From NCBI RefSeq assembly GCF_000613805.1, contig NZ_BAJR01000024.1, positions 1 to 49,131 of the forward strand: a stretch of DNA of 49,131 nt. The letters are read 5' to 3'. The translations under genes were made by a program, and so were the position numbers. How positions within the stretch are numbered: the first letter of the stretch is position 1; every line of letters starts with the position of its first letter. Source of the DNA: Phocaeicola paurosaccharolyticus JCM 15092. Lineage in GTDB: Bacteria > Bacteroidota > Bacteroidia > Bacteroidales > Bacteroidaceae. Under the pieces are notes generated by a model, which saw only the letters and a program-made list of their open reading frames with translations, searched no databases and had not been told where the DNA came from. Of this stretch, positions 1 through 8,762 are shown one piece after another.

Positions 1-31
1 CCAAATAATTAAATAAATACCTTTAATAAAA

Positions 32-1378
32 ATGAACAATCAAGCAAAGAATGGCAATCTTATAGCCATTATCACAATGTTTTTTCTTTTTGCCATGATA
101 TCATTCGTAACGAATCTGGCTGCTCCATTCGGTACAATCTGGCGTAACGCATACGAAGGTTCTAACGTACTCGGTATGATGGGTAACATGATGAACTTCC
201 TTGCATACCTATTCATGGGTATACCTGCAGGTATTATGCTTACAAAAATTGGATACAAAAAGACAGCGCTTATCGCTATGGGTGTTGGTATCCTTGGACT
301 TTTCATACAATACCTTTCTAGCATCTTCGGTGCTACAACATCTCTTTTCGAACTTGGAGGATTCACTATCCAATTAAACTTTGTGATATATCTTCTTGGT
401 GCATTTATCTGCGGTTTCTGCGTATGTATGCTTAATACTGTTGTTAACCCAATGCTTAACCTTCTTGGTGGTGGTGGTAACAAAGGTAACCAACTTATAC
501 AGTCAGGTGGCGCATTAAACTCACTATCAGGCACTCTTACTCCTCTTTTTGTAGGTGCTCTTATCGGCACAGTAACTTCTAAGACTGCTATGTCGGATGT
601 TGCTCCTCTTCTTTTCATGGCTATCGGAGTATTTGTTTTGGCATTCCTTGTAATCCTATTCGTTTCAATACCTGAGCCTCATATGCATAAAGGCGGCAAT
701 GCTGCTAAAGCTAAATTTTCTCACAGCCCATGGAGCTTCCGTCACACTTTATTAGGTGTAATCGGTATCTTCTTCTATGTAGGTATTGAGATTGGTATCC
801 CTGGAACATTGAATTTCTATCTTGCTGACTCTTCTTCAAAAGGTGCAGGTCTTTTAGAGAATGGTGCTGCTATCGGTGGTGCCATTGCAGCTATTTATTG
901 GTTGTTAATGTTAGTAGGACGTACAGCAAGTAGTGCTATCAGTGGCAAAGTATCTAGCCGTACACAGCTTATCGTTGTGTCAGCAACAGCTATAGTATTT
1001 ATTCTTATCGCTATCATGACTCCAAAAGAGACTACAATCTCTATGCCTGGTTATAGTGTAAGCGAGGGATTCAAGATGGCTCAAGTTCCTGTAAGTGCCC
1101 TATTCCTTGTACTTTGTGGTCTTTGCACATCTGTAATGTGGGGAGGTATCTTCAACCTTGCAGTAGAAGGTCTTGGAAAATATACAGCTCAAGCTTCAGG
1201 TATCTTCATGATGATGGTTGTTGGTGGTGGTATCATGCCACTTGTACAGCAGTTCATCTCTGATGCATATGGATATATGGCAAGCTACTGGTTGGTAATC
1301 GCTATGTTAGTATACCTATTGTTCTACGGACTTAAAGGTTGTATTAATGTAAATAAGGATATTCCTGTAGAAGAATAA
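32..1378 (+). CDS. Sugar MFS transporter (FucP/GluP-like, glucose/galactose)
   Basis: A 448-aa very hydrophobic protein with about 12 predicted membrane segments, the usual size for the FucP/GluP branch of the major facilitator family, which imports hexoses or fucose with a cation. The N-terminus runs straight into the first membrane segment (about residues 10-30), and a basic loop near residues 225-235 separates the two six-helix halves. It lies 49 bp upstream of galactokinase on the same strand with no terminator between, so galactose (or glucose/galactose) import is the likely job; this substrate is inferred from the neighbour, not read from binding residues. The ATG at 32 is preceded by an A-rich leader typical of the phylum; the promoter is probably outside the window. 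Confidence 0.85.
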   Translation: MNNQAKNGNLIAIITMFFLFAMISFVTNLAAPFGTIWRNAYEGSNVLGMMGNMMNFLAYLFMGIPAGIMLTKIGYKKTALIAMGVGILGLFIQYLSSIFGATTSLFELGGFTIQLNFVIYLLGAFICGFCVCMLNTVVNPMLNLLGGGGNKGNQLIQSGGALNSLSGTLTPLFVGALIGTVTSKTAMSDVAPLLFMAIGVFVLAFLVILFVSIPEPHMHKGGNAAKAKFSHSPWSFRHTLLGVIGIFFYVGIEIGIPGTLNFYLADSSSKGAGLLENGAAIGGAIAAIYWLLMLVGRTASSAISGKVSSRTQLIVVSATAIVFILIAIMTPKETTISMPGYSVSEGFKMAQVPVSALFLVLCGLCTSVMWGGIFNLAVEGLGKYTAQASGIFMMMVVGGGIMPLVQQFISDAYGYMASYWLVIAMLVYLLFYGLKGCINVNKDIPVEE

Positions 1379-1427
1379 TCTTAAAAGGACTAAATAATCT
1401 CTAATAGTAATATACAAATTAAATATT

Positions 1428-2582
1428 ATGGATATAGAATACGTAAGAAGTAAATTCCAAAAACATTTCAATGGTGAGGCAGGATCAGTTTATGCATCTC
1501 CAGGTCGTATTAATTTGATCGGTGAGCATACAGACTACAATGGAGGATTTGTTTTTCCGGGAGCTGTAGATAAAGGTATGGTCGCAGAGATCAAACCTAA
1601 TGGTACTGACAAAGTACGCGCATACTCTATAGACCTTAAAGACTACACAGAATTCGGTCTTAATGAAGCTGACGCACCTCATGCAAGTTGGGCAAGATAT
1701 ATTTTCGGCGTATGCCGTGAGATGATTAAACGCGGAGTTGAAGTGAAAGGTTTTGATACAGCTTTCTCTGGCGACGTACCTTTGGGTGCCGGAATGTCAT
1801 CTTCAGCTGCATTGGAAAGTACATATGCTTTTGCTTTGAATGAACTGTTCGGTGATAACAAAATAGACAAGTTTGAACTTGCAAAAGTTGGCCAGGCTAC
1901 TGAACATAACTATTGCGGAGTAAACTGCGGTATAATGGACCAGTTCGCTTCTGTTTTCGGTAAAGCAGGACATCTTATCCGCCTTGATTGCCGTTCATTG
2001 GAGTACCAATATTTCCCTTTCAACCCAAAAGGTTACAAACTTGTTCTTCTTGACTCTGTAGTTAAACATGAGCTTGCATCTTCAGCATACAACAAACGCC
2101 GTCAGAGCTGCGAGAGCGCTGTAGCTGCTATAGCAAAAAAATATCCAAATGTAGAATTCCTTCGTGACTGCACTATGGATATGCTTAATGAGGCTAAAGC
2201 CGATATTTCTGAAGAGGATTACAAACGTGCTGAGTATGTTATTGGAGAAATCCAGAGAGTACTTGATGTATGCGATGCTTTGGAAAGAGGCGACTACGAA
2301 ACTGTTGGACAGAAAATGTTTGAAACTCACTACGGAATGAGTAAACTATACGAAGTAAGTTGCGAGGAGTTAGACTTCCTCAATGACATTGCTTTCGATT
2401 GTGGCGTTACCGGTTCTAGAGTTATGGGTGGTGGATTTGGTGGTTGCACTATAAACTTGGTTAAAGACGAGCTTTATGAAACATTCATAAAGACTGCTAA
2501 AGACAGATTCAATGAGAAATTCGGTCATTATCCAAAAGTATATGACGTTGTAATAAGCGACGGTTCTAGAAAGCTTATCTAA
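1428..2582 (+). CDS. galK: Galactokinase
   Basis: ATP-dependent phosphorylation of galactose to galactose 1-phosphate, first step of the Leloir pathway, in the cytosol. The 384-aa product has the galactokinase signature GRINLIGEHTDYNGG at residues 26-40, the GHMP-kinase ATP loop PLGAGMSSSAALE at 118-130, and the C-terminal GHMP motif GGGFGG near residue 335. Length matches the family (about 380 aa). It follows the MFS transporter by 49 bp and ends in a strong terminator, so the pair looks like one transport-plus-kinase unit. No galT or galE is visible here. Confidence 0.96.
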   Translation: MDIEYVRSKFQKHFNGEAGSVYASPGRINLIGEHTDYNGGFVFPGAVDKGMVAEIKPNGTDKVRAYSIDLKDYTEFGLNEADAPHASWARYIFGVCREMIKRGVEVKGFDTAFSGDVPLGAGMSSSAALESTYAFALNELFGDNKIDKFELAKVGQATEHNYCGVNCGIMDQFASVFGKAGHLIRLDCRSLEYQYFPFNPKGYKLVLLDSVVKHELASSAYNKRRQSCESAVAAIAKKYPNVEFLRDCTMDMLNEAKADISEEDYKRAEYVIGEIQRVLDVCDALERGDYETVGQKMFETHYGMSKLYEVSCEELDFLNDIAFDCGVTGSRVMGGGFGGCTINLVKDELYETFIKTAKDRFNEKFGHYPKVYDVVISDGSRKLI

Positions 2583-2603
2583 TAAGCTAGATAAAAATAT
2601 AAT

Positions 2604-2639
2604 AAAGCTGCTATCAAATTGCTGATAGCAGCTTTTTTT
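2604..2639 (+). terminator. Terminator after galK
   Basis: A 12-bp perfect stem, AAAGCTGCTATC paired with GATAGCAGCTTT, with an 8-nt loop and followed by a run of T, 22 bp after the galK stop. It closes the transporter-galK unit before the arabinose locus. Confidence 0.9.
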
Positions 2640-2675
2640 ATGTTGCAAAACATAGCGTATTATAGACACTATACA

Positions 2676-2706
2676 GAATTAAGTGTTACTTTTACACCAT
2701 TAATTC
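2676..2706. promoter_or_regulatory. Candidate AraR operator overlapping the araM promoter
   Basis: Dyad with perfect outer arms GAATTAA (2676-2682) and TTAATTC (2700-2706) and inner arms GTGT (2683-2686) and ACAC (2694-2697). The -7-like box TACTTTTA (2687-2694) sits inside it, 30 bp before the ATG of the aldose epimerase gene. The right arm resembles GTAACACCTTAAATT upstream of araB (8736-8750). A dyad over the core promoter fits repression by the AraR encoded downstream. AraR binding is inferred. Confidence 0.45.
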
Positions 2707-2724
2707 TTAATAAAGCCTTTAATA

Positions 2725-3879
2725 ATGAGAAACATTAACAAATTTACATTAATTGCCTGTATAGCAATAGCAATGTTAAGCAGTTGTACAGCTCAAAAAA
2801 GCAACGAAAATCTTACTGAATCAGGTTTAAATCCTGCAAAGTTCGACACTATCATTGATGGTACTAAAGCAGTAAAACTTTACACTCTCAAAAACGAGAA
2901 TGGTATGGAAGTTTGCGTAACAAACTTCGGAGGAAGAATTGTTTCAATAATGGTTCCTGACAAAGCTGGAAAGATGCAGGATGTAGTCCTTGGCTTTGAT
3001 AATGTTGCAGATTATATTAATGTGCCAAGCGATTTTGGAGCATCAATAGGAAGATATGCAAACAGAATCAATAAAGGTATAATAGTAATTGATAATGACT
3101 CTATCCAACTTCCACAGAATAACTTCGGACACTGTCTGCATGGTGGACCAAAAGGATGGCAGTATCAGGTATACGAGGCTAAACAAATTAATGACCAGAC
3201 TTTAGAACTTACTATGAACTCAGCTGATGGCGACCAAAATTTCCCTGGAAACGTAGTAGCAAAAGTTACATATAAACTTACTCCCGATAACTCTATAGAC
3301 ATCAGCTATAGTGCAACAACCGACAAAAAGACTGTGATAAACATGACAAACCACTCTTACTTCAACTTAAGCGGTGATGCATCTACACTATCTACAGACA
3401 ACAAACTATTTGTTAATTCAGACAGCATCACTCCTATTGACAGCACATGCATGACTTCTGGCGAGATGATGGCTGTAAAAAATACTCCATTCGACTTCTC
3501 TACTGAGAGAGCTATATCAGAGAAGATTGGCGACACAACATGTGAACAGATTAAGAACGGTAACGGATATGACCACAATTGGGTCTTAAAAGATAAAGGC
3601 AACATCAATGTATTGGCTGCTAAATTAACCAGTCCAAAGAGTGGAATCACATTGCAAGTTTATACAAATGAGCCAGGTATTCAAGTCTATACAGGTAACT
3701 TCCTTGATGGAACTGTAAAGGGTAAAAAAGGTATTGTTTACCAACAAAGAGCTGCAGTATGTTTAGAGACTCAGCACTACCCAGACTCTCCTAATAAACC
3801 ACAATGGCCATCTGTAATCCTTGAACCAGGAAAAACATACACTAGCCACTGCATTTACAAGTTTAGTGTAGAGAAATAA
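2725..3879 (+). CDS. Aldose 1-epimerase lipoprotein (galM-like, araM position)
   Basis: Interconverts alpha and beta anomers of an aldose. The 384-aa protein begins with a lipoprotein signal ending in the lipobox LSSC, so Cys21 should be lipidated and the enzyme should act in the envelope, unlike cytosolic GalM. Family motifs are visible: HCLHGG, the catalytic-histidine motif NHSYFNLSG, the sugar-binding GYDHNW, and ETQHYPDSPN containing the catalytic Glu. It is the first gene of the arabinose locus, 25 bp before the symporter, so it probably supplies the anomer the symporter takes. Earlier hexose genes are close but separated by a terminator, so arabinose is favoured; galactose use remains possible. 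Confidence 0.88.
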   Translation: MRNINKFTLIACIAIAMLSSCTAQKSNENLTESGLNPAKFDTIIDGTKAVKLYTLKNENGMEVCVTNFGGRIVSIMVPDKAGKMQDVVLGFDNVADYINVPSDFGASIGRYANRINKGIIVIDNDSIQLPQNNFGHCLHGGPKGWQYQVYEAKQINDQTLELTMNSADGDQNFPGNVVAKVTYKLTPDNSIDISYSATTDKKTVINMTNHSYFNLSGDASTLSTDNKLFVNSDSITPIDSTCMTSGEMMAVKNTPFDFSTERAISEKIGDTTCEQIKNGNGYDHNWVLKDKGNINVLAAKLTSPKSGITLQVYTNEPGIQVYTGNFLDGTVKGKKGIVYQQRAAVCLETQHYPDSPNKPQWPSVILEPGKTYTSHCIYKFSVEK

Positions 3880-3904
3880 ATTATTAACTAAAAAAATAAA
3901 TATT

Positions 3905-5650
3905 ATGAATTGGAATTCGAATGAATTCATATGGTTGGACTGGGCAATTCTTTTTGTCGGTATCTTAGCCATTGTTTGGGCGATATATTACGCCATTATG
4001 AAAGACAAAAAGAAAATGAAAGGTGCTGATAGCCAAGATTACCTTTTCGGTAAAGGTGAACCTTGGTATATTATCGGTGCTGCTATATTTGCTGCCAACA
4101 TCGGTTCTGAACATTTAGTAGGTCTTGCTGGAACAGGTGCAAAAGACGGTGTAGGTATGGCACATTGGGAAATGCAAGGTTGGATGATTCTTATTCTTGG
4201 ATGGTTATTCGTACCATTCTATCAACTATTGAACAATAAGTTGGGTAAAATTATCACAATGCCTGACTTCTTAAAATTCCGTTACACACAACGTACCGGT
4301 TCTTGGTTGTCAATCATCACATTGATAGCATATATATTGACTAAAGTATCTGTAACTGCTTTCACAGGCGGTATCTTCTTTGAATATCTTATTGGCTTGC
4401 CATTCTGGTATGGTGCTATAGGTTTGATTGTTATCACAGCTATATTTACCGTATTTGGTGGTATGAAGGGTGTTATGACACTTTCAGCTATTCAAACTCC
4501 TATTCTTATCATTGGTTCATTCTTAGTATTGTTCCTAGGTTTGATGAAATTAGGTGATGGCAGCATTACTGAAGGATGGTCTCAAATGATGGCTGTATGT
4601 AAAGAAGCACACGATGGTTTTGGTACTACTCACATGTTCCATACGGATGTTAACGATCCAATGTACCCACAATTCCCAGGATATGTAGTATTCCTTGGTG
4701 CTTCAATCATCGGTTTCTGGTATTGGTGTACTGACCAGCATATCGTACAACGTGTACTTGGACAGCAAAAAGGTGAATCAAATGATGTAGTTATGAAGCG
4801 TGCACGTCGTGGTACTATCGCTGCTGGTTACTTCAAATTGTTACCTGTATTCATGTTCTTGATTCCTGGTATGGTGGCTTATGCTCTTGCACAAAAGTCT
4901 GGTAGTGGTATCGTTATGGACATCACTAATACTCACGATACTGACGGAGCTTTTGCTATGATGGTTAAGAACATTCTTCCTGCCGGCGTTAAAGGTATTG
5001 TAACTATCGGATTTATCTGTGCATTAGTAGCTTCATTGGCTGCATTCTTCAACTCTTGTGCTACATTGTTTACTGAAGATTTCTACAAACCAATGAAGAA
5101 AGGCATGAGCGAAAGCCATTATGTATTGGTTGGTCGTATCGCTACAGTAGTTGTAGTACTTTTGGGATTGGCATGGATGCCTATCATGATGGGTATGGGT
5201 AACTTATACTCTTACCTACAAGATATTCAATCATTGATTGCTCCTGCAATGGTGGCTGTATTTACACTTGGTATATTCTCTAAGAAAATCACTCCTAAGG
5301 CTGGTGAATGGGGACTTATCGGTGGCTTCTTAATTGGTATGGTTCGTCTTCTAACAAACGTAATTACTGAGTCAGGTAAAGCGGTGATGGATGGAGCATT
5401 TTGGGAAAACACAACTTGGTTCTGGCAAACAAACTGGTTGATATTCGAAGTATGGTTGTTAGTATTCTTGATTGTTGCTATGGTTGTGATATCATTCTTC
5501 ACACCGGCACCTACAGCTCAACAAATTGAAGCTATCACATTTACAAGCGACTACAAGCAACTTATCAAACAGAGCTGGAACAAGTGGGATGTTATCGCGT
5601 CATTAGGTGTTATCATTCTTTGCGTTCTCTTCTACTGCTACTTTTGGTAA
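3905..5650 (+). CDS. Sodium/sugar symporter (SSS family), likely L-arabinose importer
   Basis: A 581-aa integral membrane protein of the sodium:solute symporter (SGLT-like) family with about 14 predicted membrane helices. Recognisable are the DYLFGKGEPWY region after helix 1, the NIGSEHLVGLAG stretch (about residues 63-74, the SSS sodium-site helix), and the WYWCTDQHIVQRVLG motif typical of SGLT-type sugar carriers. It lies 25 bp after the lipoprotein epimerase and 56 bp before araR, within the arabinose genes, which makes L-arabinose the most likely substrate. A compact hairpin without a T-run follows it. The substrate assignment is from context and from the equivalent locus in Bacteroides. 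Confidence 0.88.
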   Translation: MNWNSNEFIWLDWAILFVGILAIVWAIYYAIMKDKKKMKGADSQDYLFGKGEPWYIIGAAIFAANIGSEHLVGLAGTGAKDGVGMAHWEMQGWMILILGWLFVPFYQLLNNKLGKIITMPDFLKFRYTQRTGSWLSIITLIAYILTKVSVTAFTGGIFFEYLIGLPFWYGAIGLIVITAIFTVFGGMKGVMTLSAIQTPILIIGSFLVLFLGLMKLGDGSITEGWSQMMAVCKEAHDGFGTTHMFHTDVNDPMYPQFPGYVVFLGASIIGFWYWCTDQHIVQRVLGQQKGESNDVVMKRARRGTIAAGYFKLLPVFMFLIPGMVAYALAQKSGSGIVMDITNTHDTDGAFAMMVKNILPAGVKGIVTIGFICALVASLAAFFNSCATLFTEDFYKPMKKGMSESHYVLVGRIATVVVVLLGLAWMPIMMGMGNLYSYLQDIQSLIAPAMVAVFTLGIFSKKITPKAGEWGLIGGFLIGMVRLLTNVITESGKAVMDGAFWENTTWFWQTNWLIFEVWLLVFLIVAMVVISFFTPAPTAQQIEAITFTSDYKQLIKQSWNKWDVIASLGVIILCVLFYCYFW

Positions 5651-5658
5651 ACTATCAT

Positions 5659-5678
5659 GGAGGGAGGTATCTCCCTCC
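5659..5678 (+). other. Stem-loop between symporter and araR
   Basis: GGAGGGAG and CTCCCTCC pair perfectly over 8 bp around a GTAT loop, starting 8 bp after the symporter stop and ending 28 bp before the araR ATG. No T-run follows, so it does not look like an intrinsic terminator. It could protect the upstream mRNA 3' end or mark a processing point, giving unequal levels of transporter and regulator. That role is inference. Confidence 0.5.
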
Positions 5679-5706
5679 AAATATATAATAACAAAGTAAT
5701 AGCCTA

Positions 5707-6384
5707 ATGAGGACATATTATAATGTCAACCCCAAGTTCTATTTATCTGTCGATTGTATAATTTTTGGGTTTGACAAAGGAGAACTAAAACTTCTTTTAT
5801 TAAAACGAAATTTTGAACCTGCTAAAGGCAAATGGTCGCTTATGGGAGGTTTCGTACAGGAGGAAGAGAGTGTTGATGATGCTGCCAAGAGGGTTTTGGC
5901 AGAACTTACAGGGCTAAATGATGTTTTCATGGAACAAGTAGGGACATTCGGTGATACAAACCGTGATCCCGGAGAGAGAGTTATATCCGTAGCATATTAT
6001 GCTTTGATAAACGTAAATGAATATGACAGAGAGCTTGTCCAGAAACACAATGCCTATTGGGCTAAGATAGATGAATTGCCAACACTTATTTTTGACCATG
6101 AGGAGATGGTGCACAAGGCTCGTGTAATGATGAGACATAAAGCATCCGATACTCCAATTGGATTTAACCTCTTACCTGAGCTGTTCACTTTATCACAATT
6201 ACAGAGTCTCTACGAGGCAATATATAGTGAACAGATTGATAAAAGAAATTTCAGAAAACGTATATCCGAAATGGATTTTATAGAGAAAACTGAACTTATT
6301 GATAAACAAAATTCCCGACGTGGAGCTTATCTATACAAGTTTAATGATAAGGCTTACAGTAAGGAACCTAAATTCAAATTGTAA
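5707..6384 (+). CDS. araR: Nudix-family arabinose regulator AraR (NrtR-like)
   Basis: A 225-aa protein with an N-terminal Nudix-like domain (about 10-145) and a C-terminal winged-helix region (about 150-215), the architecture of NrtR-type regulators. The Nudix box at residues 48-70 is degenerate: the canonical Arg-Glu pair reads RV (62-63) and the Glu-Glu pair reads EL (66-67), so metal-dependent hydrolysis is probably lost and the domain serves as an effector sensor. In Bacteroides thetaiotaomicron a Nudix-type AraR is a known arabinose-responsive repressor; its position between symporter and araD here is the same kind of locus. It probably represses the ara promoters and releases DNA when arabinose is present. 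Symbol rests on context and domain form. Confidence 0.85.
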   Translation: MRTYYNVNPKFYLSVDCIIFGFDKGELKLLLLKRNFEPAKGKWSLMGGFVQEEESVDDAAKRVLAELTGLNDVFMEQVGTFGDTNRDPGERVISVAYYALINVNEYDRELVQKHNAYWAKIDELPTLIFDHEEMVHKARVMMRHKASDTPIGFNLLPELFTLSQLQSLYEAIYSEQIDKRNFRKRISEMDFIEKTELIDKQNSRRGAYLYKFNDKAYSKEPKFKL

Positions 6385-6410
6385 CTTAAGTTACTAATAG
6401 CATTAAGATT

Positions 6411-7100
6411 ATGTTAGAGGCACTAAAAGAAAAGGTATTTCATGCAAATCTAGATTTAGTAAAGCATGGACTAGTAATATTTACATGGGGAAATGTTTCA
6501 GCTATAGATCGTGAAACCGGACTGGTTGTTATCAAACCTAGTGGAGTTTCATATGATGATATGAAAGCTGAAGATATGGTTGTGGTAGACCTAAACGGAA
6601 AAGTTGTTGAAGGTTCTCTTAAACCATCTTCCGACACTCCTACTCATCTTGAAATATACAAAGCATTCCCTGAAGTTGGAGGAGTAGTTCACACCCACTC
6701 TACATATGCAACTGCATGGGCACAGGCAGGATGTGACATACCTAACATAGGTACTACACATGCCGACTATTTCCACGATGCAATTCCTTGCACTGAGGAT
6801 ATGACTAAAGAAGAGGTTGAAGGTGCTTATGAACTTGAAACAGGAACAGTGATTATTAAGCGCTTCAAAGGTTTGAACCCTGTTCACACACCTGGAGTAC
6901 TAGTTAAAAATCATGGTCCTTTCTCATGGGGTAAAGATGCAAACGACGCCGTTCATAATGCTGTTGTTATGGAACAAGTTGCAAAGATGGCTAGTATTGC
7001 ATACTCTGTCAACCCAAATCTAACAATGAACCCACTGCTCATTGAAAAACATTTCAATCGTAAACATGGTCCTAATGCATATTACGGACAAAATAAATAG
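6411..7100 (+). CDS. araD: L-ribulose-5-phosphate 4-epimerase
   Basis: Converts L-ribulose 5-phosphate to D-xylulose 5-phosphate, last step of arabinose entry into the pentose phosphate pathway. The 229-aa product matches class II aldolase/AraD length. Visible are GNVSA (27-31), the phosphate-binding KPSGV (42-46), SSDTPTH (73-79), the zinc ligands His94 and His96 in [12 protein letters not shown], and the third His in NHGPFSWG (His168). It starts 26 bp after araR and ends 32 bp before araA, so araR-araD-araA are probably cotranscribed. Confidence 0.95.
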   Translation: MLEALKEKVFHANLDLVKHGLVIFTWGNVSAIDRETGLVVIKPSGVSYDDMKAEDMVVVDLNGKVVEGSLKPSSDTPTHLEIYKAFPEVGGVVHTHSTYATAWAQAGCDIPNIGTTHADYFHDAIPCTEDMTKEEVEGAYELETGTVIIKRFKGLNPVHTPGVLVKNHGPFSWGKDANDAVHNAVVMEQVAKMASIAYSVNPNLTMNPLLIEKHFNRKHGPNAYYGQNK

Positions 7101-7132
7101 ATCACATTTCAAACAATTAAATTACATAAATC

Positions 7133-8662
7133 ATGGAAAAAGCTTTTTCAAATTATGAAGTCTGGTTCGTAACAGGAGCTCAGCTACTTTACGGAGGCGA
7201 TGCAGTTATCGCAGTAGATGCACACAGTAATGAAATGGTAGCAGGTTTGAACAATTCCGGCAAATTACCTGTAAAAGTAGTATACAAAGGAACAGCAAAC
7301 TCTTCTAAAGAGGTAGAATCTATATTCAAAGCAGCAAACAATGATGAGAAATGTGTTGGTGTAATTACATGGATGCACACTTTCTCTCCTGCTAAGATGT
7401 GGATTCACGGACTTCAACAGTTGAAGAAACCTCTTATGCATTTTCATACTCAGTTCAACAAGGAAATTCCTTGGGATACAATGGATATGGACTTCATGAA
7501 CCTTAACCAATCTGCTCACGGCGATAGAGAGTTCGGACATATCTGTACTCGTATGCGTATCCGCAGAAAAGTAGTTGTAGGTTACTGGAAAGATGAAGAG
7601 ACTCTTCACAAAATCGCTGTATGGATGAGAGTATGTGCTGGTTGGGCTGACTCACAGGATATGCTTATCCTTCGTTTCGGTGATCAGATGAACAACGTTG
7701 CTGTAACAGATGGTGACAAAGTTGAAGCTGAAGAACGTCTTGGATACCACGTTGACTACTGTCCTGTAAGCGAATTGATGTCTTACCAGAGCAAGGTTAC
7801 TGATGATGAAGTTGACGCTCTTGTTAAGATCTACTTCAAGGAGTACGATCATGATGCTTCTTTGGAAGATAAATCTACTGAAGCTTACAAGAAGGTTTGG
7901 AACTCAGCTAAAGCAGAGTTGGCATTACGTGCTATACTTAAAGATAAAGGTGCAAAAGGTTTCACAACAAACTTCGACGATCTTGGCCAGACAGATGGAA
8001 GCCATTTCGATCAGATTCCTGGACTTGCTTCACAGCGTTTGATGGCTGAGGGTTACGGATTCGGTGCTGAAGGTGACTGGAAGTCTGCTGCACTTTGCCG
8101 TACTGTATGGGTAATGAACCAAGGTCTTCCTAACGGTTGTTCATTCCTTGAAGACTACACATTGAACTTCGACGGTGCAAACAGCGCTATCCTTCAGTCT
8201 CACATGTTGGAAATCTGTCCACTTATCGCTTCTAGTAAACCACGCTTGGAAGTACATTTCCTTGGCATAGGTATCCGCAAGAGCGAGACAGCTCGTCTTG
8301 TCTTTACATCTAAGACAGGTATGGGATGTACAGCTACTGTTATCGACCTTGGAAACCGTTTCCGTCTTATCGTTAACGATGTTAAGTGCATTGAGCCAAA
8401 ACCATTACCAAAATTGCCAGTTGCATCTGCACTTTGGATCCCAATGCCTAACTTCGAGGTAGGTGCTGGAGCATGGATACTTGCAGGTGGTACTCACCAC
8501 TCATGTTTCTCATACGATCTTACTTCAGAATACTGGGAAGATTATGCTGAGATAGCTGGTATCGAGATGGTACATATCAATAAAGATACTACAATAAGCT
8601 GCTTCAAGAAAGAACTTCGCATGAACGAAATATACTACATGCTAAATAAAGCTCTTTGCTAA
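7133..8662 (+). CDS. araA: L-arabinose isomerase
   Basis: Isomerises L-arabinose to L-ribulose in the cytosol. The 509-aa protein is close to the about 500-aa family length and begins with the typical N-terminal segment EVWFVTGAQLLYG. Internal family motifs include WMHTFSPAKMWI, HFHTQFNKEIPW and, near the C-terminus, GGTHHSCFSYDL, which carries the conserved histidines. It follows araD by 32 bp and is closed by a hairpin terminator (8685-8718), so kinase and later genes need their own promoter or read-through. Confidence 0.97.
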   Translation: MEKAFSNYEVWFVTGAQLLYGGDAVIAVDAHSNEMVAGLNNSGKLPVKVVYKGTANSSKEVESIFKAANNDEKCVGVITWMHTFSPAKMWIHGLQQLKKPLMHFHTQFNKEIPWDTMDMDFMNLNQSAHGDREFGHICTRMRIRRKVVVGYWKDEETLHKIAVWMRVCAGWADSQDMLILRFGDQMNNVAVTDGDKVEAEERLGYHVDYCPVSELMSYQSKVTDDEVDALVKIYFKEYDHDASLEDKSTEAYKKVWNSAKAELALRAILKDKGAKGFTTNFDDLGQTDGSHFDQIPGLASQRLMAEGYGFGAEGDWKSAALCRTVWVMNQGLPNGCSFLEDYTLNFDGANSAILQSHMLEICPLIASSKPRLEVHFLGIGIRKSETARLVFTSKTGMGCTATVIDLGNRFRLIVNDVKCIEPKPLPKLPVASALWIPMPNFEVGAGAWILAGGTHHSCFSYDLTSEYWEDYAEIAGIEMVHINKDTTISCFKKELRMNEIYYMLNKALC

Positions 8663-8684
8663 TTTGAAGATATAATTATAGATA

Positions 8685-8718
8685 AAAAGTGCCGGACAAT
8701 AATGACCGGGCACTTTTT
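8685..8718 (+). terminator. Terminator after araA
   Basis: AAAAAGTGCCGG pairs with CCGGGCACTTTTT, allowing one bulged G, around a 10-nt loop; the right arm ends in a T-run. It lies 22 bp after araA and separates it from araB. Partial read-through is possible because of the bulge. Confidence 0.8.
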
Positions 8719-8722
8719 ATCT

Positions 8723-8750
8723 TATATTTTTTATAGTAACACCTTAAATT
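8723..8750 (+). promoter_or_regulatory. Candidate araB promoter with AraR-like half-site
   Basis: TATATTTT (8723-8730) is one base off the -7 form TAnnTTTG. Immediately after it, GTAACACCTTAAATT (8736-8750) resembles both arms of the dyad at 2676-2706 (the core ACACC-wTwAATT matches in 10 of 12 places). It ends 12 bp before the araB ATG. A repressor bound here would cover the start site. Function is inferred. Confidence 0.4.
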
Positions 8751-8762
8751 ATCGGTTCCAAT

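Noticed and set aside
40..618. 192-aa minus-strand frame inside the MFS transporter gene
   Set aside because: Antisense shadow of a well-supported gene, with no recognisable domain or promoter.
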